Assembly: GCA_001939945.1 (NCBI GenBank)
Contig: MOEB01000005.1
Location: 111,993 to 175,992 of the forward strand
Origin: Aerophototrophica crusticola
GTDB taxonomy: Bacteria; Pseudomonadota; Alphaproteobacteria; Azospirillales; Azospirillaceae
Reading direction: 5' to 3'
Length of the DNA: 64,000 bases
Below are positions 52,957-59,980 of the stretch, in pieces. The first letter of the stretch is position 1. The number at the start of each line of letters is the position of its first letter. The notes below the pieces were generated by a model. The model was not told the DNA's origin and did no database searches. It saw nothing but the letters and a program-made list of their open reading frames with translations. Made by a program: the position numbers and the translations under genes.

Positions 52957-52980
52957 TCAGCTCCCGGCCGGCTTCGCCTC
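52908..52980. repeat. Three tandem 24-base units overlapping a gene 3' end
   Basis: The unit CAGCTCCCGGCCGGCTTCGC plus CATT is repeated three times, with one C/T difference. The third unit encodes the last residues and stop of the small secreted protein at 52957 (reverse strand, AKPAGS and TGA); the other two are copies beyond it. Confidence 0.75.
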
Positions 52981-53289
52981 GGCGGCCCGGGCGACGGCGT
53001 CGCTCCAGGCGTCCAGGGTGCGGCGCAGGCCGGCGGCGGCTTCCCGTTGCCGGTCGATCTGGCGGGCGGCTTCCGGGTCCAGCAGGGCCGCCACTTCCCG
53101 CTCGCTCTCCAGGCAGGCCTCGTACAGGCGCAGGGCGGCGCGGTCCCGTTCCAGGGCGGGGCCGGCCTGGCCGCCGCTCTCCAGGGGCGGCAGCCGGCAG
53201 GGCGCGGCCTGGGCCGCCCCCGCAAGAAGGGTTAGGGCCATAGCCAGGGGGAGGGATGGCAGCCGGGCCGCCGCGGGGCGATTTGTCAT
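52957..53289 (-). CDS. Small exported helical protein, unrecognised
   Basis: A 110-residue protein with a signal peptide (LPLAMALTLLAGAAQA, cleavage before APC), so periplasmic. The mature part is a single charged helical region (ERDRAALRLYEACLESEREV, QIDRQREAAAGLRRTLDAW) with two cysteines. The ATG at 53289 is the first that gives a signal peptide. The end (EAKPAGS) lies in a 24-base tandem repeat, so the C-terminus may vary between strains. It is divergent from another small exported protein. Confidence 0.65.
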   Translation of the reverse strand: MTNRPAAARLPSLPLAMALTLLAGAAQAAPCRLPPLESGGQAGPALERDRAALRLYEACLESEREVAALLDPEAARQIDRQREAAAGLRRTLDAWSDAVARAAEAKPAGS

Positions 53290-53422
53290 GGCTGACACCC
53301 TGCCACAGCCGGTGGGTATCCGCCCCGGCCCATCGGTGCGACCAATGCAAGCATCGGTGGGAGCCGAACCGCCCCGGGCGTGTTTCATCCGGCGTACCAG
53401 TCCCGGCCGAAGGAGTTCGCCC

Positions 53423-53971
53423 ATGCCCCGCACGACGCGCCGCGTCGCCCGCCGGCTGGCCCCGTGCGGCCTGCTGTCCCTGGTCCTGCTGGCCGCCCCC
53501 GCCGGGGCGCAGCAGGGCAACCCCATCCCGCCTGACCTTCGCGGCGGCTATGAAAGCCTGGGCCGGACCCCGACTCCCGCCCCGCCGGCCACCACCCGCC
53601 CGGCCCCGGCCCCGGTCCAGCCCGTCCCGGCCTACCCGCCGCCTGCCGCCACCTCCCCCGGGACCCTGGGCCAGATCCCGTCGGACTATGAGCTGCATGG
53701 GGAGCTGGTGCTGGTCTCCGGCCAGTTGGAAGGGTTCGAGCAGGCCTGCGGCTTCGGCCTGAAGCCCGACCGGCAGGAGTTGCTGGACTGGTACGCCCAT
53801 TACCGCCTGGCCCGCAGCCTGGACCGGCTGCGCGGCATCTATGAGCTGGGCGTCTCCCTGGGCCGGGAGGGGCCCTGCACGGCGGAACAGAACCAGGCCC
53901 TGGTCCGCCAATGGCGCACCCTGCTGAACCGCACCCGCACCTATGTGGAGCAGTACCGCAAGGCGGGGTGA
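53423..53971 (+). CDS. Exported protein of unknown function with Pro-rich linker
   Basis: A 182-residue protein, ATG at 53423 behind AAGGAG with 7-base spacing. A signal peptide (residues 8-29, ending AGAQQ) is followed by a Pro/Ala/Thr-rich linker to about residue 85 and a compact helical domain (YELHGELVLVSGQLEGFEQA, then LDWYAHYRLARSLDRLRG and NRTRTYVEQYRKAG) with two cysteines that may pair. It is divergent from the other small exported helical protein, 134 bases between starts, so the two may share control. I do not recognise the family. Confidence 0.7.
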   Translation: MPRTTRRVARRLAPCGLLSLVLLAAPAGAQQGNPIPPDLRGGYESLGRTPTPAPPATTRPAPAPVQPVPAYPPPAATSPGTLGQIPSDYELHGELVLVSGQLEGFEQACGFGLKPDRQELLDWYAHYRLARSLDRLRGIYELGVSLGREGPCTAEQNQALVRQWRTLLNRTRTYVEQYRKAG

Positions 53972-53985
53972 GCGGTAAGATCATA

Positions 53986-54093
53986 CCGAGCGCATGAGTT
54001 CTGGCTCATGCGCTCGGAGGCCGGCGACTGCCGGCCCGCGGGCCCATGCCCGCGTGAGCCAAGCCCGCGGATGCGGGCGCCCGGCGCCTGAGG
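53986..54093. repeat. Four-hairpin intergenic element, copy D (complete)
   Basis: Stem 1 CCGAGCGCATGAG/CTCATGCGCTCGG (13 bases, 53986-54017); stem 2 CCGGC-gact-GCCGG (54021-54034); stem 3 CGCGGGC-ccat-GCCCGCG (54037-54054); stem 4 GCCCGC-ggat-GCGGGC (54063-54078); closing word CCGGCGCCTGAGG. Loops gact, ccat and ggat are the same as in the copy at 63047-63149, while the stems differ with compensating changes. Confidence 0.8.
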
Positions 54094-54094
54094 G

Positions 54095-54120
54095 GCCGTT
54101 GATCGGTCACGATCAACGGC
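54095..54120. terminator. Terminator-like hairpin between convergent genes
   Basis: GCCGTTGATC (54095-54104) pairs perfectly with GATCAACGGC (54111-54120) around a 6-base loop, between the ends of two convergent genes and directly after the four-hairpin element. No T run is seen. Confidence 0.5.
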
Positions 54121-54128
54121 GGCCAGTA

Positions 54129-54596
54129 TCAGTTCCCCGTGGGCACCCAGGGGATGCGGGCGACCTCGATGCCCTCCTCGCGCAGGCTCTCCGCCTGTTC
54201 CTCGGTGGCGTCGCCATAGATGGCCCGGCTGGGGGCCTCGCCATAGTGGATCTTCCGCGCCTCCTCGGCGAAGCGCTCCCCCACATGGTCGGCGTTGGCC
54301 TCCACCTGCCGCCGCAGGTCGCGGAGCTGGCGCAGGATCTCCGCCTGCTGCTGCTTAACCGGGTCCACGGGCACCGGCGCCGCCGCCTCGGCGGGGGCCT
54401 GGCTGGGGGCCTCCTCCCGCTCCTTGCGGCCGCCCTTGGCGATGCGGGGCGCCATGGGGGCCTTGTCGATGCCGGTGTCGTTGCAGACGGGGCAGGTGAT
54501 GGCCTTGGCCGCGGCCTGGGCCTCATAGGCGGCACCGTTCCGGAACCAGCCCTCGAACCGGTGGCCCTTGCCGCATTTCAGCTCAAAGAGGATCAT
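54129..54596 (-). CDS. DUF1178-family protein
   Basis: A 155-residue cytoplasmic protein. The N-terminus MILFELKCGKGHRFEGWF and the zinc-type TCPVCND motif are the signature of DUF1178, a family conserved in alpha- and betaproteobacteria without known function. A Pro/Ala/Glu-rich linker separates this from a C-terminal helical block (VGERFAEEARKIHYGEAPSR). The Cys pairs (Cys8, then Cys36 and Cys39) suggest metal binding. ATG at 54596. It is convergent with the exported protein and divergent from a methyltransferase gene. Confidence 0.9.
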   Translation of the reverse strand: MILFELKCGKGHRFEGWFRNGAAYEAQAAAKAITCPVCNDTGIDKAPMAPRIAKGGRKEREEAPSQAPAEAAAPVPVDPVKQQQAEILRQLRDLRRQVEANADHVGERFAEEARKIHYGEAPSRAIYGDATEEQAESLREEGIEVARIPWVPTGN

Positions 54597-54723
54597 CGCC
54601 CTGGGTCGCCCGCCCTGACTGAAGCCGTAACGGCCCCGTCACATACACCCGATCGCCTTGACCAACAATGTGGTAGACGCGCCAGGGCGGGGCAAGCCGC
54701 CGCACCCGAATGGGAGAAGACCC

Positions 54724-55317
54724 GTGGACCACGCCTGCCCCCTGGCCGCCGCCACCCCGCCCAGCCCCTGGACCATGCGCTTCGCCCCGCTGGTGCGCCG
54801 GGGCGGGGCCGTGCTGGACCTGGCCTGCGGTTCGGGCCGCCACCTGCGCCTGTTCCATGGCCGCGGCCACCCGGTGGTGGGCCTGGACCTGGATTTGCGC
54901 GGCCTGGCCGACCTGGCGGGCACGCCGGGGGTGGAGCTGGTGCAGGCGGACCTGGAGAACGGCTCCCCCTTCCCCCTGGCCGGGCGGCGCTTCGCGGCCA
55001 TCGTGGTGGCCAACTACTTGCACCGGCCCTTGTTCCCCGCCCTGCTGGACGCGCTGGAGCCGGGCGGGCTGCTGCTGTACGAGACCTTCGCCATGGGCAA
55101 CCAGCGCCTCGGCCGGCCATCCAACCCGTCCTTCCTGCTGCGGGCGGGGGAGTTGCTGGAGGTCGCCCGCGGCCGGCTGCATGTCCTGGCCTTCGAGCAG
55201 GGGGAGGTGTCCAGCCCCAAGGCGGCGGTGGTGCAGCGGCTGGCGGCCGTGAACGACCTGTCCCCCGCCCCGGACCTGTCCGGCGACCCGGAACCCCGGC
55301 CCCTGCCGGCCCCGTGA
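54724..55317 (+). CDS. Class I SAM-dependent methyltransferase
   Basis: A 197-residue methyltransferase. Motif I is VLDLACGSGRHLRLF, followed by the acidic strand GLDLDLRGL, FAAIVVANYLHRPLFPAL (motif IV region) and LEPGGLLLYETFAMGNQ. It resembles TehB-like or general small-molecule methyltransferases; the substrate is unknown. The start is a GTG at 54724 preceded by GGGAGAAG; the longer upstream frame lacks a ribosome site. It is divergent from the DUF1178 gene. Confidence 0.86.
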   Translation: MDHACPLAAATPPSPWTMRFAPLVRRGGAVLDLACGSGRHLRLFHGRGHPVVGLDLDLRGLADLAGTPGVELVQADLENGSPFPLAGRRFAAIVVANYLHRPLFPALLDALEPGGLLLYETFAMGNQRLGRPSNPSFLLRAGELLEVARGRLHVLAFEQGEVSSPKAAVVQRLAAVNDLSPAPDLSGDPEPRPLPAP

Positions 55318-55508
55318 CGGCCACAGCCGCGGGTAGCCGGGCCGGCCGGGGCTCTGTGACTTTCCTTATCGAAAGCCATACCTAACTTTTCAGGGCTGTT
55401 TCACCCCGATTTCGGGTCTATCCATAGCATCCACGCCCTTGCCTTCATCCCGGCCTTGGTCCATGCCGGGGGTTGATTTCCCTGAGTTTCCGGGCCCGGA
55501 GCCCCCGC

Positions 55509-57140
55509 ATGAATCTGTTCAGCCTGATGACCGACCCGGCCCCCTTCATGCCGCACGGCATGTGCCTGCTGTGGGAACCGGCGCTGATCTGGCTGCACGT
55601 GGCCTCAGACGTGCTCACCGGGCTCGCCTATTTCTCCATCCCCGTGGCGCTGATCGTCTTTGCCCGCCGGCGCAAGGACTTGGCCTATAAGTGGATGTTC
55701 CTGCTGTTCGGCGCCTTCATCTTCGCCTGCGGCACCACCCACTTCATGGGTGCCTGGACCCTGTGGCACGCCAACTATGTGGCGGAAGGCTTGGTGAAGG
55801 GCTTCACGGCGGCGGTGTCGCTGGTGACGGCGGCCCTGCTCTGGCCCCTGATCCCCAAGGCCCTGGCCCTGCCCAGCCCGTCCGCCCTGCGGGAAGCCAA
55901 CGCCGCCCTGGCCGCCCAGGTGGCGGAGCGGGAGCGGGCGGAACAGGCGGTGCGCGCCGCCAACGACCAGCTCACCCAGGCCCTGCGGGCGCTGCGGGCC
56001 AGCGAGGCGCGCTATGCCGGCATGGTCAACAACGCCCCGGACGCCATCTTCGTGCTGGACGTGGAGCCGGACGGAAACCTGCTGCTCAGCGGTGCCAACC
56101 CGGTGACGCTGCGGGAACTGGACCGGCCGGAGGCGGAGCTGCTGGGCCGCCGGGTGGAGGATGTGTTCTCCCCCATGGCCGCCGGCGCCCTGGTCGCCCA
56201 TGCCCGCGCTTGCGTGGCCGGCCGCGCCCCCGTCCGGTACGAGGTGTCGCTGGAGGGCAAGGCGGGCCGCCGGGTCTGGCAGGTGCTGCTGTCCCCCGTG
56301 GCCGACCCGGAGACGGGCAGCGTGGTCCAGGTGGTGGGCTCCAGCCGCGACCTGACGGACTACCGGACCTTGCAGGAGGAGCTGGCCCAGGCGTCCAAGC
56401 TGGCCACCCTGGGCACCATGGCCGCCGGCATCGCCCATGAGATGAGCCAGCCCCTGAACGCCATCCGCATCACCGCCACCGACCTGGCCCTGCTGCTGGA
56501 GGAGGAGGGGGAGGCGACGGACGTCCCCTACCTCCGCCACGGCCTGACCACCATCCGCGACCAGTCGGCCCGCATGGGCGGTATCGTGGACCAGATGCGC
56601 CAATTCGGTCGCAAGGACGGCACGGAGGCGGAGTTGTTCGACCCGGCGGAGCCCTTCCGCCGGGCGGCGGAACTGGTGGGCCGCCACTTCGCCAGCATCG
56701 ACATCCGGCTGGTGGCGGACCTGCCGCAGGACCTGCCCAAGGTCGCCGGCCGGTCCGCCAAGCTGGAGCAGGTGGCCCTGAACCTGCTGTCCAACGCCCG
56801 CGACGCCATCGAGGAGCGCCGCCGCCAGGCCGGCGACCGGGCACCGGGCCGCATCCTGGTGGAGGCGGGGGTGGACGGCGTCCGCAACGCCGTGGTGCTG
56901 ACGGTGGAGGATGACGGCACCGGCCTGTCCCCCGCCGCGCTGGAGCACCTGTTCGACCCCTTCTTCACCACCAAGGACACGGACAAGGGCATGGGCCTGG
57001 GCCTGTCCATCAGCGCCAGCATCATCGGGGCCATGGGCGGCCGGATCGAGGCCACCCCGCAGCCCGGCGGCGCCCGCTTCACCATCACCCTGCCCATCCA
57101 GCCCGTGCGGCAGGTGGGCGCTTCGGAGGCCGTGGCATGA
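55509..57140 (+). CDS. Ethylene-receptor-like membrane sensor histidine kinase with PAS domain
   Basis: A 543-residue kinase. Residues 25-115 form three membrane segments matching the ethylene-binding domain of plant ETR1: SDVLTGLAYFSIPVALIVFA with Asp34, and FGAFIFACGTTHFMGAWTLW with Cys74 and His78, the positions that hold the copper cofactor in ETR1. A coiled linker leads to a PAS domain (about 165-280), then the phospho-acceptor His310 (GIAHEMSQPLNAIR), N box (LLSNARDAIEE), VEDDGTGLS and GLGLSISASII. All catalytic motifs are intact. It overlaps its receiver partner by 4 bases. Related receptors are known in Azospirillum and Synechocystis; ethylene sensing here is inferred. Confidence 0.9.
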   Translation: MNLFSLMTDPAPFMPHGMCLLWEPALIWLHVASDVLTGLAYFSIPVALIVFARRRKDLAYKWMFLLFGAFIFACGTTHFMGAWTLWHANYVAEGLVKGFTAAVSLVTAALLWPLIPKALALPSPSALREANAALAAQVAERERAEQAVRAANDQLTQALRALRASEARYAGMVNNAPDAIFVLDVEPDGNLLLSGANPVTLRELDRPEAELLGRRVEDVFSPMAAGALVAHARACVAGRAPVRYEVSLEGKAGRRVWQVLLSPVADPETGSVVQVVGSSRDLTDYRTLQEELAQASKLATLGTMAAGIAHEMSQPLNAIRITATDLALLLEEEGEATDVPYLRHGLTTIRDQSARMGGIVDQMRQFGRKDGTEAELFDPAEPFRRAAELVGRHFASIDIRLVADLPQDLPKVAGRSAKLEQVALNLLSNARDAIEERRRQAGDRAPGRILVEAGVDGVRNAVVLTVEDDGTGLSPAALEHLFDPFFTTKDTDKGMGLGLSISASIIGAMGGRIEATPQPGGARFTITLPIQPVRQVGASEAVA

Positions 57141-57517
57141 CCATGGACAGCAGTGAGAAGCCCCATGTGTTGCTGGTGGACGACGAGGCCATCTCGGCCC
57201 TCGCCCTGCAACGTTTCCTGGCCCGCAAGGGCTATCGGGTGACGACGGCCGGTGATGGCTTGGCCGCCCTGGACCTGGATGCCGCCGACCCCGCCGACCT
57301 GGTGGTGACCGACGTGCGCATGCCCAAGCTGGGCGGCACCGAGCTGGTCCGCCGCCTGCGCCAGACCCGGCCGGACCTGCCCGTGGTGATCGTCACCGGC
57401 TACATGGCCGCCGACCCGGAAGCCGCCGGCCTGACCGGCCCCCGCACGGTGGTCCTGACCAAGCCCCTGGACCCGGAAGCCCTGCTGGCCACGGTACGGG
57501 AGATGCTGCCGGCATGA
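57137..57517 (+). CDS. Single-domain response regulator (CheY-like receiver)
   Basis: A 126-residue stand-alone receiver. The acidic pocket is in LLVDDEA, the phospho-acceptor is Asp59 (LVVTDVRMPKLGG), with Thr87 and Lys109 (VLTKPL). There is no output domain, so it must act by protein contact or relay phosphate onward. The start ATGA overlaps the kinase stop, so the kinase at 55509 is almost certainly its phosphodonor. A truncated GTAGGTCGG repeat follows 13 bases after the stop. Confidence 0.92.
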   Translation: MTMDSSEKPHVLLVDDEAISALALQRFLARKGYRVTTAGDGLAALDLDAADPADLVVTDVRMPKLGGTELVRRLRQTRPDLPVVIVTGYMAADPEAAGLTGPRTVVLTKPLDPEALLATVREMLPA

Positions 57518-57530
57518 CGGCCGAAGTCCC

Positions 57531-57565
57531 GTAGGTCGGTGCCGAGGCGGAGCCGAGGCCCGACA
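57531..57565. repeat. GTAGGTCGG repeat, left half only
   Basis: GTAGGTCGGTGCCGAG then GCCGAGGCCCGACA matches the left arm of the copy at 42845. The right arm is missing, so this is a broken or decayed copy. Confidence 0.65.
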
Positions 57566-57574
57566 CACGCCCCT

Positions 57575-58201
57575 TCACCCCACCTCCACCCATTCCCCCA
57601 ACAGCCGCGCCCACAGCGCCCGCAAGGCCGCGTTGCGCCCGTCCGGGCCGGTGGTGACCTCCTGCAGGGCCATGCCGCGCAGCATGTAGATGGTCAAGGT
57701 CAACAGGTCCGCCACGGCGGCCACGGCCCCCGGCTTCAGCCGCAGCACCCGCCCGCCCGCCTGCCCCACGGCGGCGATGAAGCCGGCGAAGACCGGGGCC
57801 AGCCGCGCCCGCAGCTCCGCATCCGTGCGGCAGGCCAGCGCCACCTCGAACAACACCTCCCGCCGCGGGCCCTGGTAGAAGCGGGTCCAGGTGGCCTCCA
57901 ACAGGGCCGCCAGCCGGTCCCCGTCGGGCAGGTCGGCCGGGACCAGGTTCAGCGCCACCTCCGTGGACTCCCGCAGCATCTCCTCCGCCGCCAGGGCGAC
58001 CAGATCCAGCTTGCTGCTGAAATGGTGGGCCCAGGCCCCGCGGGAGACGCCGGCCCGGCCCAGGATGTCGCTGAGGGAGGCGCCGTGGTAGCCGCTCTCC
58101 CCCAAACTCTCCAGCGTCGCCGCCGCCAGCCGCGCCCGCATCTCCCGCCGCCGCTCCTCCTGGGAACGTCGGGGCTTGGCGCTGGTGGGGGCCACGGACA
58201 T
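57575..58201 (-). CDS. TetR-family transcriptional regulator
   Basis: A 208-residue TetR-type repressor. The N-terminal DNA-binding domain has ATLESLGESGYHGASLSDIL and GRAGVSRGAWAHHFSSKLDL, the family's helix-turn-helix. The C-terminal helices form the ligand and dimer domain; the ligand is unknown. ATG at 58201. A quasi-palindrome typical of TetR operators lies 71 bases upstream, between this gene and the divergent Mpo1-like gene, so it probably controls both. Confidence 0.9.
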   Translation of the reverse strand: MSVAPTSAKPRRSQEERRREMRARLAAATLESLGESGYHGASLSDILGRAGVSRGAWAHHFSSKLDLVALAAEEMLRESTEVALNLVPADLPDGDRLAALLEATWTRFYQGPRREVLFEVALACRTDAELRARLAPVFAGFIAAVGQAGGRVLRLKPGAVAAVADLLTLTIYMLRGMALQEVTTGPDGRNAALRALWARLLGEWVEVG

Positions 58202-58271
58202 GGGATGCTCCGGATCGGGACAGGCTGGCGCATGAACCACTTGCACGCCGAACCAAGTCGGGTCAAGATAC

Positions 58272-58289
58272 AAACCAATCGGTCGGTTT
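58272..58289. promoter_or_regulatory. Candidate TetR operator within the tetR promoter
   Basis: AAACCAATCGGTCGGTTT is an 18-base quasi-palindrome (14 of 18 positions symmetric) of the form common at TetR-family sites. On the minus strand it fits exactly between TTGCAA (-35-like) and GTATCT (-10-like), so binding would block the regulator's own promoter. Confidence 0.6.
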
Positions 58290-58301
58290 TTGCAATGCGG
58301 G

Positions 58302-58317
58302 CTTTCGAATTCGAAAG
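58302..58317. repeat. Perfect 16-base palindrome, copy 2
   Basis: CTTTCGAATTCGAAAG, identical to the copy at 30356-30371, here in the intergenic region upstream of the Mpo1-like gene and next to the candidate TetR operator. It could be a binding site for a second dimeric regulator. Confidence 0.5.
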
Positions 58318-58368
58318 TGTCCACCCCGTGATCGCGCCGCCGGAACAAGGGACAGGGAGGAGATCGAG

Positions 58369-58896
58369 ATGAGCAAGCTGGCCCAGCACATGGCCTTCTA
58401 CGCCGCCTACCACCGCCACCCACACAACAAGGCCACGCACTTCGTCGGCGTCCCGATGATCGTCTTTTCCTACCTGCTGGCGTTGAGCTACCCGCAGGTG
58501 GAGGTGGGCGGCTTCCCGGTCAGCGCCGCGCTGGTCTTCATGGCCGGGATGACGGTGTATTACATGAGCCTGGATGCGGTCATTGGGTTGACGGTGGGCA
58601 TCGCCACCCTGCCCCTGCTCTGGCTGGCGCACCAGGTGACGGGGATGTCCGCCGCCGCGGGCTGGGGCATCGGCCTGGGTGCCTTCATCGTCGGCTGGGC
58701 CATCCAGCTGCTGGGCCACAAGTTCGAGGGCAACCGCCCGGCCCTGGTGTCCAACATCTGGCAGATGTTCGTCGCACCCCTGTTCCTGGCGGCGGAGGCC
58801 TTCTTCATGCTGGGCCTGCGCAAGGACGTGGAGGCGGAAGTGGAGGAGCTGGTGGCCCGCGGCGTGCCGGGTGCCACCAAGCCGGCCCACGCCTGA
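58369..58896 (+). CDS. Mpo1-like (DUF962) membrane protein
   Basis: A 175-residue protein with about four membrane segments. The conserved blocks are YHRHPHNKATHFVGVPMIVF and QLLGHKFEGNRPAL, whose histidines bind Fe(II) in yeast Mpo1, a dioxygenase that shortens 2-hydroxy fatty acids by alpha-oxidation. Length and residues are complete, so a related lipid reaction is likely. ATG at 58369 follows AGGGAGGAGAT. It is divergent from a TetR regulator with a candidate operator between, and panE starts 3 bases after its stop. Confidence 0.88.
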   Translation: MSKLAQHMAFYAAYHRHPHNKATHFVGVPMIVFSYLLALSYPQVEVGGFPVSAALVFMAGMTVYYMSLDAVIGLTVGIATLPLLWLAHQVTGMSAAAGWGIGLGAFIVGWAIQLLGHKFEGNRPALVSNIWQMFVAPLFLAAEAFFMLGLRKDVEAEVEELVARGVPGATKPAHA

Positions 58897-58899
58897 GCC

Positions 58900-59898
58900 A
58901 TGGCAAGTTTCCAGCGCATCACCATCGCCGGGGCCGGCAGCATCGGCGGCTATGTGGGCGGCTGCCTGGCCCTGGCCGGCCGCCCGGTGACCTTCCTGCT
59001 GCGCCCCCGCCTGCGCGATGTCCTGGCCGCCGACGGGCTGCGGGTGACGGACTATGAGGGCTGGGACCGCACCCTGCCGCCCGACCGCTTGTCCCTGGAG
59101 ACCGACCCGGCCGCCGCCCTGGCCGGGGCCGACCTGGTCCTGGTGACGGTGAAGAGCGGGGCGACGGCCGAGATGGCCGCCCTGGTCGCCGCCCATGCCC
59201 CGCCCGGTGCCGTGGTGGCCAGCCTGCAGAACGGCGTGGGCAACGCGGAGATCTTGCGCCAGGCCCTGCCAAGCCGCCGGGTGGTGGCGGGCATGGTGCC
59301 CTTCAACGTGGTCCAGCTTCCCGGCGGGCGTTTCCACCGGGGGACGGAGGGGGCCATGCTGGTGGAGGCCGGCATCCCCGGGCTACTGGAAACCCTGCGG
59401 GTGGACGGGTTGCCGGTGGGGGAGCATCCGGACATGCCGGCGGTGCTCTGGGGCAAGCTGCTGGTCAATCTGAACAACGCCCTGAATGCCTTGTCCGGCC
59501 TGCCCCTGGTGCAGCAGTTGGGTGACCGCCGCTGGCGCCGCATCCTGGCCGCCCAGCAATCGGAAGCCCTGGCCGCCCTGAAGCGTGCCCGCATCAAGCC
59601 GGCCCGGCTGGGCAAGGTGGTGCCGGGCCTGCTGCCCCATATCCTGCGCCTGCCCGACCCGCTGTTCCGCCGCGTCGCCAAGGCCATGCTGACCATCGAC
59701 CCCCAGGCTCGCTCCAGCATGTGGGAAGACCTGTCCCAAGGGCGGAAGACGGAGATCGACTACCTGCAAGGCGCCGTGGTCGCCCTGGCCGAGCGGCACG
59801 GGTTGGACGCACCCACCAACCGGCGGGTGCTGGCGCTGGTGAAGCAGGCCGAGGCGGCGGGAAAGGGCTCGCCGGGGCTGGGGCCGGAAGCCCTGTAG
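58900..59898 (+). CDS. panE: 2-Dehydropantoate 2-reductase (ketopantoate reductase)
   Basis: A 332-residue reductase. The nucleotide motif is IAGAGSIGGYVGG (residues 9-21). The ALQNGVGN-type turn (ASLQNGVGNAE) and the Lys/Asn active-site block WGKLLVNLNNALNAL are present, with an all-helical C-terminal domain. PanE makes pantoate for coenzyme A. It is coupled to the Mpo1-like gene, so a paralogue with another substrate is possible. The stop TAG belongs to the first bases of a GTAGGTCGG repeat. Confidence 0.87.
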   Translation: MASFQRITIAGAGSIGGYVGGCLALAGRPVTFLLRPRLRDVLAADGLRVTDYEGWDRTLPPDRLSLETDPAAALAGADLVLVTVKSGATAEMAALVAAHAPPGAVVASLQNGVGNAEILRQALPSRRVVAGMVPFNVVQLPGGRFHRGTEGAMLVEAGIPGLLETLRVDGLPVGEHPDMPAVLWGKLLVNLNNALNALSGLPLVQQLGDRRWRRILAAQQSEALAALKRARIKPARLGKVVPGLLPHILRLPDPLFRRVAKAMLTIDPQARSSMWEDLSQGRKTEIDYLQGAVVALAERHGLDAPTNRRVLALVKQAEAAGKGSPGLGPEAL

Positions 59899-59980
59899 GT
59901 CGGATTAGACGCGCAGCGTCGTAATCCGACGGCCCCAGCCGCTTTGCGGTGTCGGATTACGCTTCGCTAATCCGACCTAC
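59895..59980. repeat. GTAGGTCGG repeat, copy 3 (full)
   Basis: An 86-base element with GTAGGTCGGATTAG and CTAATCCGACCTAC ends and an inner GTAATCCGAC/GTCGGATTAC pair. It lies between convergent panE and fmt, supplies the panE stop and encodes the Fmt C-terminus. Confidence 0.85.

Noticed and set aside
52908..52980. CRISPR-like array
   Set aside because: Units are directly adjacent with no spacers and only three copies, so it is a simple tandem repeat.
53986..54093. Riboswitch controlling an adjacent gene
   Set aside because: This copy lies between the 3' ends of convergent genes, and the other full copy between divergent genes, so a common cis-regulatory role is unlikely.
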